Source: JBBRCE01 sp038205115 (GTDB lineage Bacteria; Planctomycetota; Planctomycetia; Pirellulales; JBBRCE01). Taken from it: a DNA stretch of 64,000 nt. The stretch is from the NCBI GenBank assembly GCA_038205115.1, contig JBBRCE010000003.1, positions 62,001-126,000 on the forward strand, written 5' to 3'. The position numbers and the translations under genes were made by a program. Positions 9,062 to 20,745 of this stretch are shown one piece after another. Numbering within the stretch: the first letter of the stretch is position 1; every line of letters begins with the position of its first letter. The notes below the pieces were generated by a model. The model saw only the letters and a program-made list of their open reading frames with translations, had not been told where the DNA came from and searched no databases.

Positions 9062-9095
9062 AACAAAAAAGCCGCCGGTCTTGCGACCGGCGGCT
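9062..9095 (-). terminator. intrinsic terminator after rpoD
   Basis: Perfect 11-bp stem (9070-9080 with 9085-9095; arm AGCCGCCGGTC) with TTGC loop. On the minus strand it is followed by TTTTTTGTT. It lies about 37 bp after the rpoD stop and ends the dnaG-rpoD transcript. Confidence 0.95.
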
Positions 9096-9131
9096 CAAAT
9101 TCCACATCAGAAAAATTTTTGCGACGACGAT

Positions 9132-10844
<1,713 letters not shown>

Positions 10845-10953
10845 AGTAAACTCCTTCCCGCGCGTAATGCGCCAGGGGTTGATGAGTTTTGGCCGCGACC
10901 GAATTGCCATTTCGAAAAACGGCGAGCCGGCGTTGGGCCTGCAAACAAGGGCG

Positions 10954-12816
10954 TTACCCATCCTTGGGCGACATAATCCCTTGTCGGCTTCTCTGCTGTT
11001 CAATCAATTGCTGCAGGGTCAAACGTGCTTCGCTACTGACATTCAAGGGGTCCTTTTTCAAATGGGCGACGTGGGCCAGGCTCTCTTGCTCGCCGCGCCG
11101 ACGGCTATATCGCGCTAGCAACTGTCGCAAACGCAACGCGGGCTCTGCCCCGCCTTTGTCGCGACTTTGCTGATCGATTTCGACGAGCAGATTTTTCATT
11201 CGCGGATCGTCAAATTCCAACATCAGACGGTCAAAATCCGGTGTGACGCCGTCGGCCGAAAGCGCACGCATGGTTTCGAATAGCTGTCGGCCCGGCTGCG
11301 AAACCAAGTCCGCCGCGCCGATCGTTTCAGCGGCCAACAGGACCGATTCTGGTTCGAGCAGCAATGTTTCCAGCAGTTCGCAATCCCACGTGTGGAGCGG
11401 CGGCAGCGGTGCTTGCTCAACTTGCAAATGGTTTTCCGTCGCGCGAAATCGCGGCGCTGTGGGCGCGGCACGCAGCGCGGCAATCCGATCGCGGAGGGTT
11501 TGCTCCGGCACCGCGAATTCGCGGGCCAAGCGCACGAGCATTTGTTGTTCGCGAACGCGCGAAGCGGTTTCGCCCAGCGAATTGTGCCGCGGCGCTTTGG
11601 CCAGTGTGGCCAGCATCTCTTCTAAACCTTGGTTGGCATCGTGCGATTGACGAGCCGATCCCAAACGGGCAGTAATTTGCCGAATTTTGTGATCCAAGGC
11701 GTCGACCGCGCCGTCCAGCAGCAATTGCAACGCCGCAGCGCCGTGCTCGAGCAAATAGTCGCAGGGGTCCAACTGGTTGGGCAACGTCAAAATCCGCAGA
11801 TCGATCTGATGCGCGACAAACATCTCCAGGATTTCGTTGGTACGCTTCTGGCCTGCCGTGTCGCCATCCAACAGCAGCGTGATCGACTCCGTGAACCGCT
11901 TGAGCACCGGCAAATGTTTTTCGCCCAGCGCGGTACCGAGCACGGCCACCACGTTGTGAAAACCAAACTGCCGGGCAATGATGCAGTCGGTATAGCCCTC
12001 GGTGACGATCACGTTCTTCTGTTTGCCGATGGCTTCGCGGGCCAGGTCCAAACCGTAGAGCGTGCTGCTTTTGGAAAACAGCGGCGTCTCGGCGGAGTTG
12101 ATGTATTTGGCGGCCGATGGCTCGGTGTCGCCAGGCAGAATGCGTCCGCCGATGGCGATGGGCCGGCTTTGCGGATCGCGAATCGAAAACAGCACTCGTC
12201 CGCGGAAGCGATCGAAATAGCCCGAACCGTTGGGCCGGTTGGTCACCAGGTTGACTTTTTCCAAGATCGCTGGCGTGAATGACGTACCGCGGGCGCGATT
12301 CAACAGCCAATCCCACGAGTCCGGGGCAAAACCCAGGCGATACAGCGACAGACTTTGATCGGTTAAGCCGCGGTCGTCCAAATAGCGGCGGGCCGGTTCG
12401 GCCTCGCGCGATTCCATCAGACAGGCGTGATATTGTTGTTCGGCCCAGGCCATGGCGGCCAGCATCTGCCGCTTCTCGTCGGCCCGCGCGTTGGACTGCG
12501 AATCGCCGCCGCGGCGCGGTTCGGGCTGAATGCCGGCGCGTTCGGCCAGCATTCGCAAACTTTCAGGGAAATCGACATTTTCGAACTTCATGGTGAAGCT
12601 GAAAATATCGCCGCCAACATCGCAAGGCCAACACTTCCACGACTGGCGTTCCGGATTGACTTGCAGGCTGGGACGAGCGTCGTCGTGCCAAGGGCAAATG
12701 GCTTTGTACCCGCGACCCTCTCGACGCAACTGAAGATAGCTGCCCACCAGGTCGACAATGTCGATGGCCTGACGCACTCGCTCTTTCAGATCGTTGAACT
12801 GGTCCAGCGACACCAT
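10954..12816 (-). CDS. dnaG: DNA primase DnaG
   Basis: Makes RNA primers at the replication fork and works with DnaB (also in this window, 60 kb). 620 residues. The zinc-binding domain at about residues 40-65 shows CPWH...CWPC (CHC2 type, with ARPSLQVNPERQSWK between). The catalytic core follows, with RFRGRVLFSIRD and GGRILP, then the TOPRIM motifs VTEGYTDCI and LLLDGDTAGQK. The C-terminal helical region is the DnaB-interacting part. The ATG at 12816 is chosen because GGAG lies 5 bases upstream (gcaggagtgcg) and the protein then begins at the family N-terminus (VSLDQFNDLKERVRQAIDIV). It is upstream of rpoD and probably co-transcribed with it. Confidence 0.97.
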   Translation of the reverse strand: MVSLDQFNDLKERVRQAIDIVDLVGSYLQLRREGRGYKAICPWHDDARPSLQVNPERQSWKCWPCDVGGDIFSFTMKFENVDFPESLRMLAERAGIQPEPRRGGDSQSNARADEKRQMLAAMAWAEQQYHACLMESREAEPARRYLDDRGLTDQSLSLYRLGFAPDSWDWLLNRARGTSFTPAILEKVNLVTNRPNGSGYFDRFRGRVLFSIRDPQSRPIAIGGRILPGDTEPSAAKYINSAETPLFSKSSTLYGLDLAREAIGKQKNVIVTEGYTDCIIARQFGFHNVVAVLGTALGEKHLPVLKRFTESITLLLDGDTAGQKRTNEILEMFVAHQIDLRILTLPNQLDPCDYLLEHGAAALQLLLDGAVDALDHKIRQITARLGSARQSHDANQGLEEMLATLAKAPRHNSLGETASRVREQQMLVRLAREFAVPEQTLRDRIAALRAAPTAPRFRATENHLQVEQAPLPPLHTWDCELLETLLLEPESVLLAAETIGAADLVSQPGRQLFETMRALSADGVTPDFDRLMLEFDDPRMKNLLVEIDQQSRDKGGAEPALRLRQLLARYSRRRGEQESLAHVAHLKKDPLNVSSEARLTLQQLIEQQRSRQGIMSPKDG

Positions 12817-13230
12817 CGCACTCCTGCAATCCGGATGCATCCTGCATCCACATTTCAAAGGCCGGCAGCTTTTCATTCCGCCAGCATTCGAAGTTATTGG
12901 GAACTCTGCCAAGTTGCGACGATTGGCAATTTGCCTCAACGTGGCTGAGCTTCCCATTGTACCAATTTTCTTGCGAAAAACTGGCCTTGCCGTCCATAGC
13001 AGAGGGCCGATTATAGGAACGCCCTGCGGCCAGGTCAATGCGAGAAAATTGGCCGTAATTCGGGCGGTTTAGCGAGCTTCGGGGCGCTGCAGCGAGCGGG
13101 TTAGTGCAGCCACGACACAAACCGTTCCGCAGCGAATCAAACAGCAGTGCGGCGGACGGTTCGCAATTCTGCCGTTTTCAACATAGAATGCGATCTTGCG
13201 TCACTCACTTTCAAACCGTTTGCCACGAAA
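12817..13230. other. 414-bp divergent gap between dnaG and the glycoside hydrolase
   Basis: No protein-like frame. It must hold the promoters for dnaG-rpoD (minus) and for the GH gene (plus). I could not fix a -35/-10 pair. Confidence 0.4.
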
Positions 13231-14076
13231 ATGCACAAAATGAATCGCCGGAACTTTATCGCTTTAACAAGTTCGGCCGCGCTGGCGGCCATGACGCCGC
13301 GCGAACTGTTTGGCAGCGAAGAAACGTCCGCCAGCAAGAAAAAGGGTTTTGGCGTTACGGCCGGTGCGGATGGTAAATGGCGCGAGCGGATCAAAGAACT
13401 ACGCGCCAATTGGTTTTACACCTGGGGCGCTCACATGCCCGACAAAGTGCCGGAAGGCACTCAGTTTGTGCCGATGATGTGGGGCGGCTTCGGCGACAAA
13501 GGGCAGGAAACTCTCGACAAGATCAAACAACTGGGCAAAGACAAGAAGATCTCGTATTTGCTTGGTTTTAATGAGCCGGATCACAAAGACCAAAGCAACA
13601 TGTCGGTGGCCAAGGTGCTGGAGTTGTGGCCCAAACTGATGGCGGTTGGCCTGCCGCTCGGCAGCCCCGCTTGCGCGCATCCCGATAGCGATTGGATGAA
13701 GCAGTTCATGGATGAAGTGGACAAGCGCAAGCTGCGCGTGGATTACATCGCCGCGCACAATTATGGCGGTCCCAGCCCCGAGGCGCTGCTCAAGCGATTA
13801 CAGGATGTGCATCTGCTGTTTGGCAAGCGGCCCATCGTGCTCACGGAATTTGCGGTGGGCGATTGGGACGCCAAGGCGCCGGATCAGAATCGCTACCCGC
13901 CGAAGAAAGTGGCGCAGTTCATGAAGGCCGTGTTGCCGCTGCTGGAAAAAGCAGATTACGTTCACGGCTATGCGTGGTACTCCGCTCCGACGAAAAGCTC
14001 GCCGCTGGGCACGTCCGCGCTGTACGACGGTGCCGGCCAGCTCACGGATCTAGGCAAGATTTACGCCGCGTTTTAA
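13231..14076 (+). CDS. Tat-exported glycoside hydrolase, GH128 / Glyco_hydro_cc type (beta-glucanase-like)
   Basis: 281 residues. The N-terminus MNRRNFIALTSSAALAAM is a twin-arginine signal, so the enzyme is probably exported folded. The body is a small TIM barrel of the Asl1/Glyco_hydro_cc family (PF11790; GH128 members cleave beta-1,3-glucan). It shows NWFYTWGAHMPD, FVPMMWG, the acid/base Glu in LLGFNEPDH, GSPACAHPDSDW, DYIAAHNYGG, the nucleophile Glu in IVLTEFAVGDWDA, and VHGYAWYSAP. Both catalytic glutamates are present. ATG 13231 and ATG 13240 are both possible starts; the longer frame upstream is unlikely because it buries the Tat motif. The exact substrate is inferred from family only. 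Convergent with the DUF4340 gene. Confidence 0.85.
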   Translation: MHKMNRRNFIALTSSAALAAMTPRELFGSEETSASKKKGFGVTAGADGKWRERIKELRANWFYTWGAHMPDKVPEGTQFVPMMWGGFGDKGQETLDKIKQLGKDKKISYLLGFNEPDHKDQSNMSVAKVLELWPKLMAVGLPLGSPACAHPDSDWMKQFMDEVDKRKLRVDYIAAHNYGGPSPEALLKRLQDVHLLFGKRPIVLTEFAVGDWDAKAPDQNRYPPKKVAQFMKAVLPLLEKADYVHGYAWYSAPTKSSPLGTSALYDGAGQLTDLGKIYAAF

Positions 14077-14185
14077 ACGCGCCCCGCTCCAAGTCGCGGC
14101 GAGTCAACGGACGATCGCCCGGCGATGCAACGATTCCTGGTTGCCGCTGAATGGTAACCGATCCGCCCACCGCCTCCGCCAGCGT

Positions 14186-16405
14186 CTATGGATGCGCGCC
14201 CTTGGGGATCATGTTCTTCAAGGCGTCGGGGATCTTGAACCCGCCGGGACCGCCAGCGCCGGCAGGGCCGTCGTCCGGCTTGGGCGCTTCCTTCTTTTTG
14301 ATGATATCTTCGCGCGTCAAATGGATCTTGCGGAAGACGTCGTCCGAAACGACATAGTACCAGTCGGCGAACCGCGCGTTGAGTTCTTGAGAATGCCGCG
14401 CGCCGGCCTTTTTCTTTTCGTCGTATTCGTCCTGCGCGCGTTTATTTTGCTGGTCGATGAATTTCCGCTGACCGGCGATTTGCTCCGGCGTGCGTTGCTT
14501 GACTTCCTTTTTGGGCGGCGTGGCTTTGTCGTCTGGCAACGGCACCGGCTGCTGTTCATCGGCCTTGGCCGCATCGGTTTTTACGCCGTCGCTCTTGGCG
14601 TCATCGGTTTTGGCAGTGCCGACTTTGTCATCTTCGGTTGCCGTTTTGGCGGGCGCGTCTTTCGCGGCTGATTTTTCGTCGGTCTTTTTTCCAATCTTAC
14701 CGGCGGATGGTTGGCTCTGATCGGCGGCTTGATCCTTTTTGGCGGGCTGCTGATTCTTTTCGCTCCCGTCGAGGTCCGGCGCCTGACTTGGCGACTTGGC
14801 ATTTGCCTTGCCGTCGGACTTGGCATTTGCTTTGCCTTCGGACTTGGCATCGGCTGGTTTTGTTTCGCCAGCCGGTTGATCGCCAGACTTGCCTTCGGCC
14901 GGCGATGGGTCGGCTGGCTGCGTGTCCGCGGGTTTGGTCTGTGGTTCTGCGGCTTTATCTTTGGCCGGCGTTTCGAGTTCCGCCGGCATCGACATCAAAT
15001 TGGGGCCAGGAATGACCGAATCATCAAATTCGGTTCGCACGAACAGGTAGCGATTCGCGCCCTTGGGCTTTTTGTCGTCGGTCTTTTGCTTGTCATCCTT
15101 CGGGTCGCTTTCATCGGCCACCACGTCATCGGCGATTTCACCGAACTGCAGAATGTAGCGGACGCCATCTTTCATCAGCACTGAGATTTCGCCTTGGTCG
15201 GACTTGATTCCGTCCTTGCTGACGTAAAAACCGTAGCTGGCCAGCGATTCCAAGTCATCGCGGCTAATCGATTCCTTTTCGCTTTTGAGAAACGAAATCA
15301 AACTGGCTGGCTTGTGGTGCACGTCGATGATTTTCAGATCGGCCAGCGCCGATTTCAGATCGTTGAGCTTTTGATCGTTGAGTTCTTCGCCCGCTTTGAG
15401 CTTGACCACTTCGGTCGACTTTTTGGGCTGATCCGCTTCGGGAGCAAGCGGGTCGCCACCGGCTTGCGCGTTGTTGGGATCGTTCTGAGCGGGATCGGCT
15501 TTGGCCGCGCCGGCCTTTTCCGGCGAAGACTTTTCCGGAGCGGCAGGCGTCGAATCGTCGGCAGCCGGCTGCTTACCGCCGGCAGGTGCCTTTGCGGGAT
15601 CGTCGCCGCCCGTGTCTTTGGGCCGCTTGTGGTCGACGAGTTCCAGTAGCGACCATTTATTTTCTTTATCGTTGAAAGCCAACTTGGCAGACATGCGTTT
15701 GTCCAACCGCATGCTCAGACCATTTTGCGTCAGTTTCTTATCCACGGCATAATCGTCCAGCGTCACTTCCTGGACATCAAACGCCTTGAGTTTGAGCAGA
15801 TCTTTTTCGATCCATTCGCCAAACTTGGTTGGGAACTTATTGACGTCAATCGCCACGCGGAGCACGTCGTTATTGCCGGGGCGGCGCGCAAAGCGAAGCG
15901 TGGCCGGACCGGTTTCCGTGCGCGCTTTATCTTCCTTGCCAACAATCAACTGCGCCAGCGGCTTGCCGTTGCCTGCATCGATTTCAATCAGCTTGCCTAG
16001 GCCCTTGGTCGAAGCATTGGGCTTGCCGGGCTGCGGCTCGACCACGCCATACTCGGCATGGCTATCTTGATTGCTACTGACTTTGCCGAGCACTCGGACG
16101 CCCATCAGCGCAGTTGCGGCGTCGGCCACCTGCGCGTTGGCGTCGGCCGGATAGTTGGCGTGCGAGGGCAACGACCAGACGCCGTTGACCTGTTTGACTT
16201 CGAAACTGCGAAAGTCATTGGCTTTGTCGTCGTAGCTGATGATCGACATGCGTTTGGCGGCCAAGGGATCGGTAAAATCCGGAAACAGCGCCGCGCCCAC
16301 TTCTTCTGGATTTCGCTGCTCCGGGTTACGGGTGACGACCACGGCCGTAACGCACAGCACCAGGGCCACGGCGGAAAAAATGGCTGTTTTGACGAATTCG
16401 TTCAT
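14186..16405 (-). CDS. DUF4340-domain protein with low-complexity Lys/Ala/Asp tail, partner of GldA/GldFG
   Basis: 739 residues. One N-terminal membrane anchor (AIFSAVALVLCVTAVVVT) is followed by DUF4340-like beta-rich segments (GVWSLPSHANYPADANAQV; AEYGVVEPQPGK; PLAQLIVGKED). The domain is broken by a charged insert at about residues 265-330, and the region from about 490 to 640 is Lys/Ala/Asp/Pro-rich with short tandem repeats (see 14793-14840). The C-terminus is Pro/Gly-rich (PDDGPAGAGGPGG). It starts 83 bp after the GldFG stop and ends the operon. DUF4340 proteins regularly accompany GldA/F/G-type transporters in planctomycetes and other phyla. The role is unknown, presumably periplasmic. 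Confidence 0.82.
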   Translation of the reverse strand: MNEFVKTAIFSAVALVLCVTAVVVTRNPEQRNPEEVGAALFPDFTDPLAAKRMSIISYDDKANDFRSFEVKQVNGVWSLPSHANYPADANAQVADAATALMGVRVLGKVSSNQDSHAEYGVVEPQPGKPNASTKGLGKLIEIDAGNGKPLAQLIVGKEDKARTETGPATLRFARRPGNNDVLRVAIDVNKFPTKFGEWIEKDLLKLKAFDVQEVTLDDYAVDKKLTQNGLSMRLDKRMSAKLAFNDKENKWSLLELVDHKRPKDTGGDDPAKAPAGGKQPAADDSTPAAPEKSSPEKAGAAKADPAQNDPNNAQAGGDPLAPEADQPKKSTEVVKLKAGEELNDQKLNDLKSALADLKIIDVHHKPASLISFLKSEKESISRDDLESLASYGFYVSKDGIKSDQGEISVLMKDGVRYILQFGEIADDVVADESDPKDDKQKTDDKKPKGANRYLFVRTEFDDSVIPGPNLMSMPAELETPAKDKAAEPQTKPADTQPADPSPAEGKSGDQPAGETKPADAKSEGKANAKSDGKANAKSPSQAPDLDGSEKNQQPAKKDQAADQSQPSAGKIGKKTDEKSAAKDAPAKTATEDDKVGTAKTDDAKSDGVKTDAAKADEQQPVPLPDDKATPPKKEVKQRTPEQIAGQRKFIDQQNKRAQDEYDEKKKAGARHSQELNARFADWYYVVSDDVFRKIHLTREDIIKKKEAPKPDDGPAGAGGPGGFKIPDALKNMIPKGAHP
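14793..14840. repeat. 24-bp tandem repeat inside the DUF4340 gene
   Basis: Two 24-bp units (14793-14816, 14817-14840) differing at two bases, plus the start of a third. They encode the repeated peptide DGKANAKS/EGKANAKS. Likely slippage-generated low-complexity sequence. Confidence 0.8.
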
Positions 16406-16488
16406 GGCATCAACTCGATCGGCAACTTGGTCAATGTGATTCTAAATATTCTGCTAAACCGCGAACGCAACGCCTGCCCTCCGCGCCA

Positions 16489-19461
16489 TTACCGCAAGCG
16501 GTCGCGTGACACGCCCTCTTGCTCGCGGGCGCGCCGTCCAAAGAACACAAAAAACGCGACCAGCAGCGGCGGGATGGGCGGCAGCAAAATCGCCCACAAC
16601 TTGGATTGCTGCTGCGCGTTGCGGATCTGGGAATTTTCTTCGCGTTTCGCCGCATCTCGGGATTTTTTGAATTCGTCGTCCGTGTCGCGCTGAGACTGCT
16701 CGAATTTCTTCTTAGTGGCAAGCTGACTGGCTTGTGCATTACTGGCGGCAATCTGCAGAGAGTTAAAATCGAGTTCGCCACGATTCTGCTGCTCTTGCAA
16801 TTTCTTTTGGAAGTCCTTGTTGATTTTTTCCATTTCGTCTTTGGCGGTGTCCATTGCCTCGTCACGCTTTTTTTCGGCCTGATTGACGGCGTCCAGCGCC
16901 TGTTGACGGGCATCGGCGGTGCGGCTTTCGATCCGATCCAGCCGCGGGTGCTCCGGCTTGCGTTTGCGAATTTCGACAAACTGCTCGTCTCCGGCCAGTT
17001 CGTCGATGATGTTCAGCACGAACGGCACGTTGTCGAAGTTCCAGTGATTGTCGTCTTCGCCTTCGGCCCGCAGGCTAAAAAACACGTCGCTGACCATGTC
17101 GATATCGGCAACCAGCACGACTTCCGCATCGGTGGGTTTGACGGCCTTCTTTTTGTCGTCCTTGGCTTTTTCATCCTTGCCTAGCGCTTTTGCTTTCGCG
17201 TCCTTACCTTTGGCGTCCGTCTCTTTAGCGCCCTTATCCGCGGCTTCGCTGCCGTTGGCGTCGCTGCCGTTGGCGTCGGAATCTGCGTCTTTGACTTCTT
17301 TTTTGGCGATCACCGGGCGGCTAATTTTGGCTGCCAGCACGTATTGCTTTTGGGTAGGAATTTCTTTGCTGCCGACTGCGTCCGCGGCCGCCTTGGCATC
17401 CATCACGTTCCGTGCGTTTTTGGCTTTGGCAGTTTCAATCGACGGTGCGGTGCCGGTCGCTGGACCGGTGCGGACCAGTGGCGTAAACTTAATCTTCACG
17501 CCCGACTTATCGACGGAAGTCTGTCTTTCGAACGCCCCCGGATAAAAGAACAACAGTTCTTGCAGGCCGGAGGTAATGGAGTCATCGGGATTGAACGTGG
17601 GCTCTTTAACTTTCGGGACGGCCTTGTCGATAAACACCCATTCTTTGTAAATGGCGTAGTGATCTTTGAGCTTGGGGTACGGCAAATAGTCTTGCCAGAT
17701 CACCGCAAAATCGTTTTGGTCTTGTCCGCCGCCGAACATCCCGCCAGAAGTCTTGACGGGTTTGCCGTCACGACCGGTGGCCAGCGTCCAATCGACGCCT
17801 AAAAACTGCCACAAGGGCTTGATGTCGCCCTTGGGAGTTGGCGGTTGTTGTGGCATGCCCATCATGCCCATGTTGCGCGGGGGCTGCTTGGGCATGGCGG
17901 TGCCGGGCACGTCAGAAAACATCGGCATCGGGTCTTCGAAGATGGCGGTCCGCTGTCCGGCTTTAACCGCGGCAATGAAGTTGTCCATCTGCGGCTGCGA
18001 AAGGGTCGAAGGCTGAACGGCAACCAGCACGGCGTAATCGCCAGTGATGGGCGTGGTGGCGTCGACTTTTTCGACTGTGTATTGCTTTTCCAATTCGGTC
18101 ACGAAGATTGACTTGGGCCGGTTCGAAAACGTTTGCGGATCCATGCCGCCAAACAGATCGGCATCGGTGGCGAGGATGCCAATCTTCTTGCGGTCTTGCT
18201 TACTAACAACGGAAATCGCCTGCACCAATTCATACTCGACGGGCGCGTTGTTGTTCAAAAACGGAATCGTGGCCTTCTCCAACCCACAGTTGACGGCCGC
18301 GCCCATGAACACGTCGTAGGTTTGCGCACTGGATGCGCTGCGCGATTGCACGGTCCGCGGGGTAATTCCAAAACTCTTGTCCGCCAATTCGGCCTGGGGG
18401 TCCAACGCGTCGATTTCGTGCAGGTTGACGATCACCTTTTTGCCGGCGGCGCTTTGAATCTCTCGCAGCATGTTCAAAAACGTGATTCGTGTTTGCACCA
18501 GATTTTCGGGCACCTCTGGGCTGGCGTAGGCATCGATCACTACAGGATTTTTGGCGTCCAATTTGGCGATCAAATCCAGTGACGCCCGCGATAGCTTGCT
18601 GATGCCAGCTTTGCTGACATCGATCCGAGCATCGGATTGCGAAAGCACAACGTTCAGCGCCAAGGCGCAGATCGCCAGGGCAATGGCCCGAACCACAAAA
18701 TGCCCAAGCAGCGAATGCCCATCGCGACCGCCGAGCCAATGCCGGCGGCCCATCAACACCAGGCACAAATACAGGCTGACCACGGTAATCATCAAAAAGT
18801 AGCTGATCGAAGTCAGGCTAATGACGCCTTGGCCAAAATCCCGAAATTGCGACGAAATACTGAACTGGCTGACAAACTGCGCCCAACGGCTGTTGCCGCC
18901 CACAACGCCGGTTTCGCCAATCGCCACCAGCGGAAAGTTAAACAGTGCGCCCAGAATAAAAGCCACGGTTAGGTTGCTGGTCAAAAAACTGGCGACCATG
19001 CCGATCGACAGCATCGCCACGCCCACCAGCCAGTAGCCGAAGTAATTTCCGAGAAACAATCCCCAGTCCGGCGTGCCCAGCCAAACCCACATCACAAAAC
19101 CGACCGAAACCATCGAGAACAGCAAGCTAGCAGTGTAGATCGCCACGGTGGACAGAAACTTTCCGATGACCACGTCCAAGTCGCCGGCGGGCAGCGTCAG
19201 CAGCAGTTCATCGGTGCCTTGGCGGCGTTCTTCCGCCCAAATGCCCATGGTGATGGCCGGAATGAACACCAGCATGATCCACGGCAAGCGGATATTCAGT
19301 TGATCGAGATTCGCCAGGTTGTTGGCGAAGAACTCGGCCGACCAAAAAGCCGAGTACGAACTCAAAAACACAAACAGGCAGATGAACACATAGCCGGTGG
19401 GCGTGCTGAAATAGCTGGAAAAGTTGCGGCGAAACACGGCGCCAATGACTTGCATGTTCAT
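16489..19461 (-). CDS. fused ABC-2 permease (GldF-like) and auxiliary protein (GldG-like)
   Basis: 990 residues combining two proteins that are separate in Bacteroidetes. Residues 1-240 are a six-segment ABC-2 permease (SSYFSTPTGYVFICLFVFLS; WAEERRQGTDELLLTLP; FILGALFNFPLVAIGETG). Another membrane segment (VRAIALAICALALNVVLS) leads into a GldG/ABC_transp_aux domain (DVSKAGISKLSRASLDLI; VVIDAYASPEVPENL; YELVQAISVVSKQDRKKIGI; VLVAVQPSTLSQPQMDNFI). A Lys/Ala/Asp-rich insert containing a 15-bp duplication (17246-17275) interrupts the domain. A long coiled coil (about residues 870-950) and a final membrane segment (LWAILLPPIPPLLVAFFVFF) follow. It lies 80 bp downstream of the ATPase and before the DUF4340 gene. 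Substrate unknown; a role in gliding is not implied. Confidence 0.9.
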   Translation of the reverse strand: MNMQVIGAVFRRNFSSYFSTPTGYVFICLFVFLSSYSAFWSAEFFANNLANLDQLNIRLPWIMLVFIPAITMGIWAEERRQGTDELLLTLPAGDLDVVIGKFLSTVAIYTASLLFSMVSVGFVMWVWLGTPDWGLFLGNYFGYWLVGVAMLSIGMVASFLTSNLTVAFILGALFNFPLVAIGETGVVGGNSRWAQFVSQFSISSQFRDFGQGVISLTSISYFLMITVVSLYLCLVLMGRRHWLGGRDGHSLLGHFVVRAIALAICALALNVVLSQSDARIDVSKAGISKLSRASLDLIAKLDAKNPVVIDAYASPEVPENLVQTRITFLNMLREIQSAAGKKVIVNLHEIDALDPQAELADKSFGITPRTVQSRSASSAQTYDVFMGAAVNCGLEKATIPFLNNNAPVEYELVQAISVVSKQDRKKIGILATDADLFGGMDPQTFSNRPKSIFVTELEKQYTVEKVDATTPITGDYAVLVAVQPSTLSQPQMDNFIAAVKAGQRTAIFEDPMPMFSDVPGTAMPKQPPRNMGMMGMPQQPPTPKGDIKPLWQFLGVDWTLATGRDGKPVKTSGGMFGGGQDQNDFAVIWQDYLPYPKLKDHYAIYKEWVFIDKAVPKVKEPTFNPDDSITSGLQELLFFYPGAFERQTSVDKSGVKIKFTPLVRTGPATGTAPSIETAKAKNARNVMDAKAAADAVGSKEIPTQKQYVLAAKISRPVIAKKEVKDADSDANGSDANGSEAADKGAKETDAKGKDAKAKALGKDEKAKDDKKKAVKPTDAEVVLVADIDMVSDVFFSLRAEGEDDNHWNFDNVPFVLNIIDELAGDEQFVEIRKRKPEHPRLDRIESRTADARQQALDAVNQAEKKRDEAMDTAKDEMEKINKDFQKKLQEQQNRGELDFNSLQIAASNAQASQLATKKKFEQSQRDTDDEFKKSRDAAKREENSQIRNAQQQSKLWAILLPPIPPLLVAFFVFFGRRAREQEGVSRDRLR
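17246..17275. repeat. 15-bp tandem duplication in the GldFG gene
   Basis: TCGCTGCCGTTGGCG occurs twice in a row (17246-17260, 17261-17275), giving SDANG-SDANG in the charged insert of the fused permease. Confidence 0.85.
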
Positions 19462-19541
19462 ATTCGGATCGGATGAAAATCAGTGGTAAGCGTAATGAGA
19501 AAACAAATGGGCCGTGGCAAAACGGGCGGTTTCGCCGCCGG

Positions 19542-20285
19542 CTATGCGTCGCGACCGCTGGCGGTGAGCTGATAAAAATGCTCGTCCAAAGTGCGGCCAT
19601 CGGCCGTGAGATCGCTGGGCTTGCCGTCGAACACCAGCCGACCTTCGTTAATGAAGATCACGCGCTGACAAATAGCCTGCACTTCCGACAAAATATGCGT
19701 CGAAAGCAAAATGGTTTTCGTTTCGCCCAGGCGGCGGATCGTCTCGCGAACTTCACGAATCTGGTTGGGGTCCAAACCGGCGGTTGGCTCGTCGAGAATC
19801 AGCACGTCGGGCTCATGCAGCAGCACTTGTGCCATGCCCACCCGCTGCCGAAAGCCCTTGGATAGTTTGCCGATCGGCTTGCCGATCACGCTACCCAACG
19901 CGCAGAGTTCAACCACGTCGTTAATCCGCCGGCGACGCACGTCGCCCGCCATGCCGCGGGCGGAAGCGAAGAACTCAAGCAGGCTGCGGGGCGTCATGTC
20001 CGGATACAGCGGGCCGTTTTCCGGCAAATAGCCCAACCGCTGCGCGCCGGACAGCCGGTCGGTGGCCATGTCGTGACCGGCGATTTTCGCCACGCCCGTT
20101 GAAGGCGACAGGTAGCCCGTCAGCAACTTCATAGTGGTGCTTTTGCCCGCGCCGTTGGGGCCCAGAAACGCCGCGACTTCGCCTTGATGGACTTTGAACG
20201 AAATATCGTCGGTCGCCGCAAAATGACCGTAGAATTTCGAAAGGCGAATGGCCTCAATCATCGGCTGACCATTCTGCTCAATCAT
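19542..20285 (-). CDS. ABC transporter ATPase, GldA-like
   Basis: 247-residue nucleotide-binding subunit energising the fused permease that follows. It has Walker A GPNGAGKST, the Q-loop region YLPENGPLYPDMT (typical of GldA and drug/lipid ABC-2 ATPases), signature LSKGFRQRVGMAQ, Walker B VLILDEPTAGLDP, and switch histidine in STHILSEVQ. ATG 20285 is chosen; GTG 20300 and a later Met (9 codons on) are alternatives, and a weak GGAG lies upstream. First gene of the ATPase-GldFG-DUF4340 operon. Confidence 0.93.
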   Translation of the reverse strand: MIEQNGQPMIEAIRLSKFYGHFAATDDISFKVHQGEVAAFLGPNGAGKSTTMKLLTGYLSPSTGVAKIAGHDMATDRLSGAQRLGYLPENGPLYPDMTPRSLLEFFASARGMAGDVRRRRINDVVELCALGSVIGKPIGKLSKGFRQRVGMAQVLLHEPDVLILDEPTAGLDPNQIREVRETIRRLGETKTILLSTHILSEVQAICQRVIFINEGRLVFDGKPSDLTADGRTLDEHFYQLTASGRDA

Positions 20286-20745
20286 CTTTGCTCGCTCCAC
20301 TCGAATACGTAGATCATTGTCGCTAAAACGTTACTCGCGACGCAGCTAGCCGCAGTGCCAGCCCGCGACAATTCGCGCGCCGCGGTTGTCGTGCAATCGG
20401 CCACCGCCAACCCGGCACAAAAAATTTGCCGCATCGCAATCGCCGCCGATGCACAGGCAGGCGTCTCACTCGGCAGGTCGCGGCCAAATCCAATTCGGTC
20501 GCCGCGATTCCCGAAAGTTCGCCGCTCACGACGCACGCGCCACGTCGGGCAAACCAACGGATGCCGCCGACACGCTGCTGCCAGAACGTCTAGAACTTAC
20601 TATGCGGGTTGGAGTTCTGTCTAGACCCTGGCCACCGCAAACAACGCGATGTAAATATCAGTACGAACAAAAATGTCGCTTGGTTCGCGCGCAAGGCCAG
20701 AATGTCAGACCGCCGCGAAATTCACATCGCTCAAACCGGCGACGT
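20286..20745. other. 460-bp gap upstream of the ABC operon
   Basis: No frame here looks like a protein on either strand. It should contain the promoter of the minus-strand ABC operon and the end of the membrane-protein transcript. I see no hairpin with a T-run. Confidence 0.4.
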
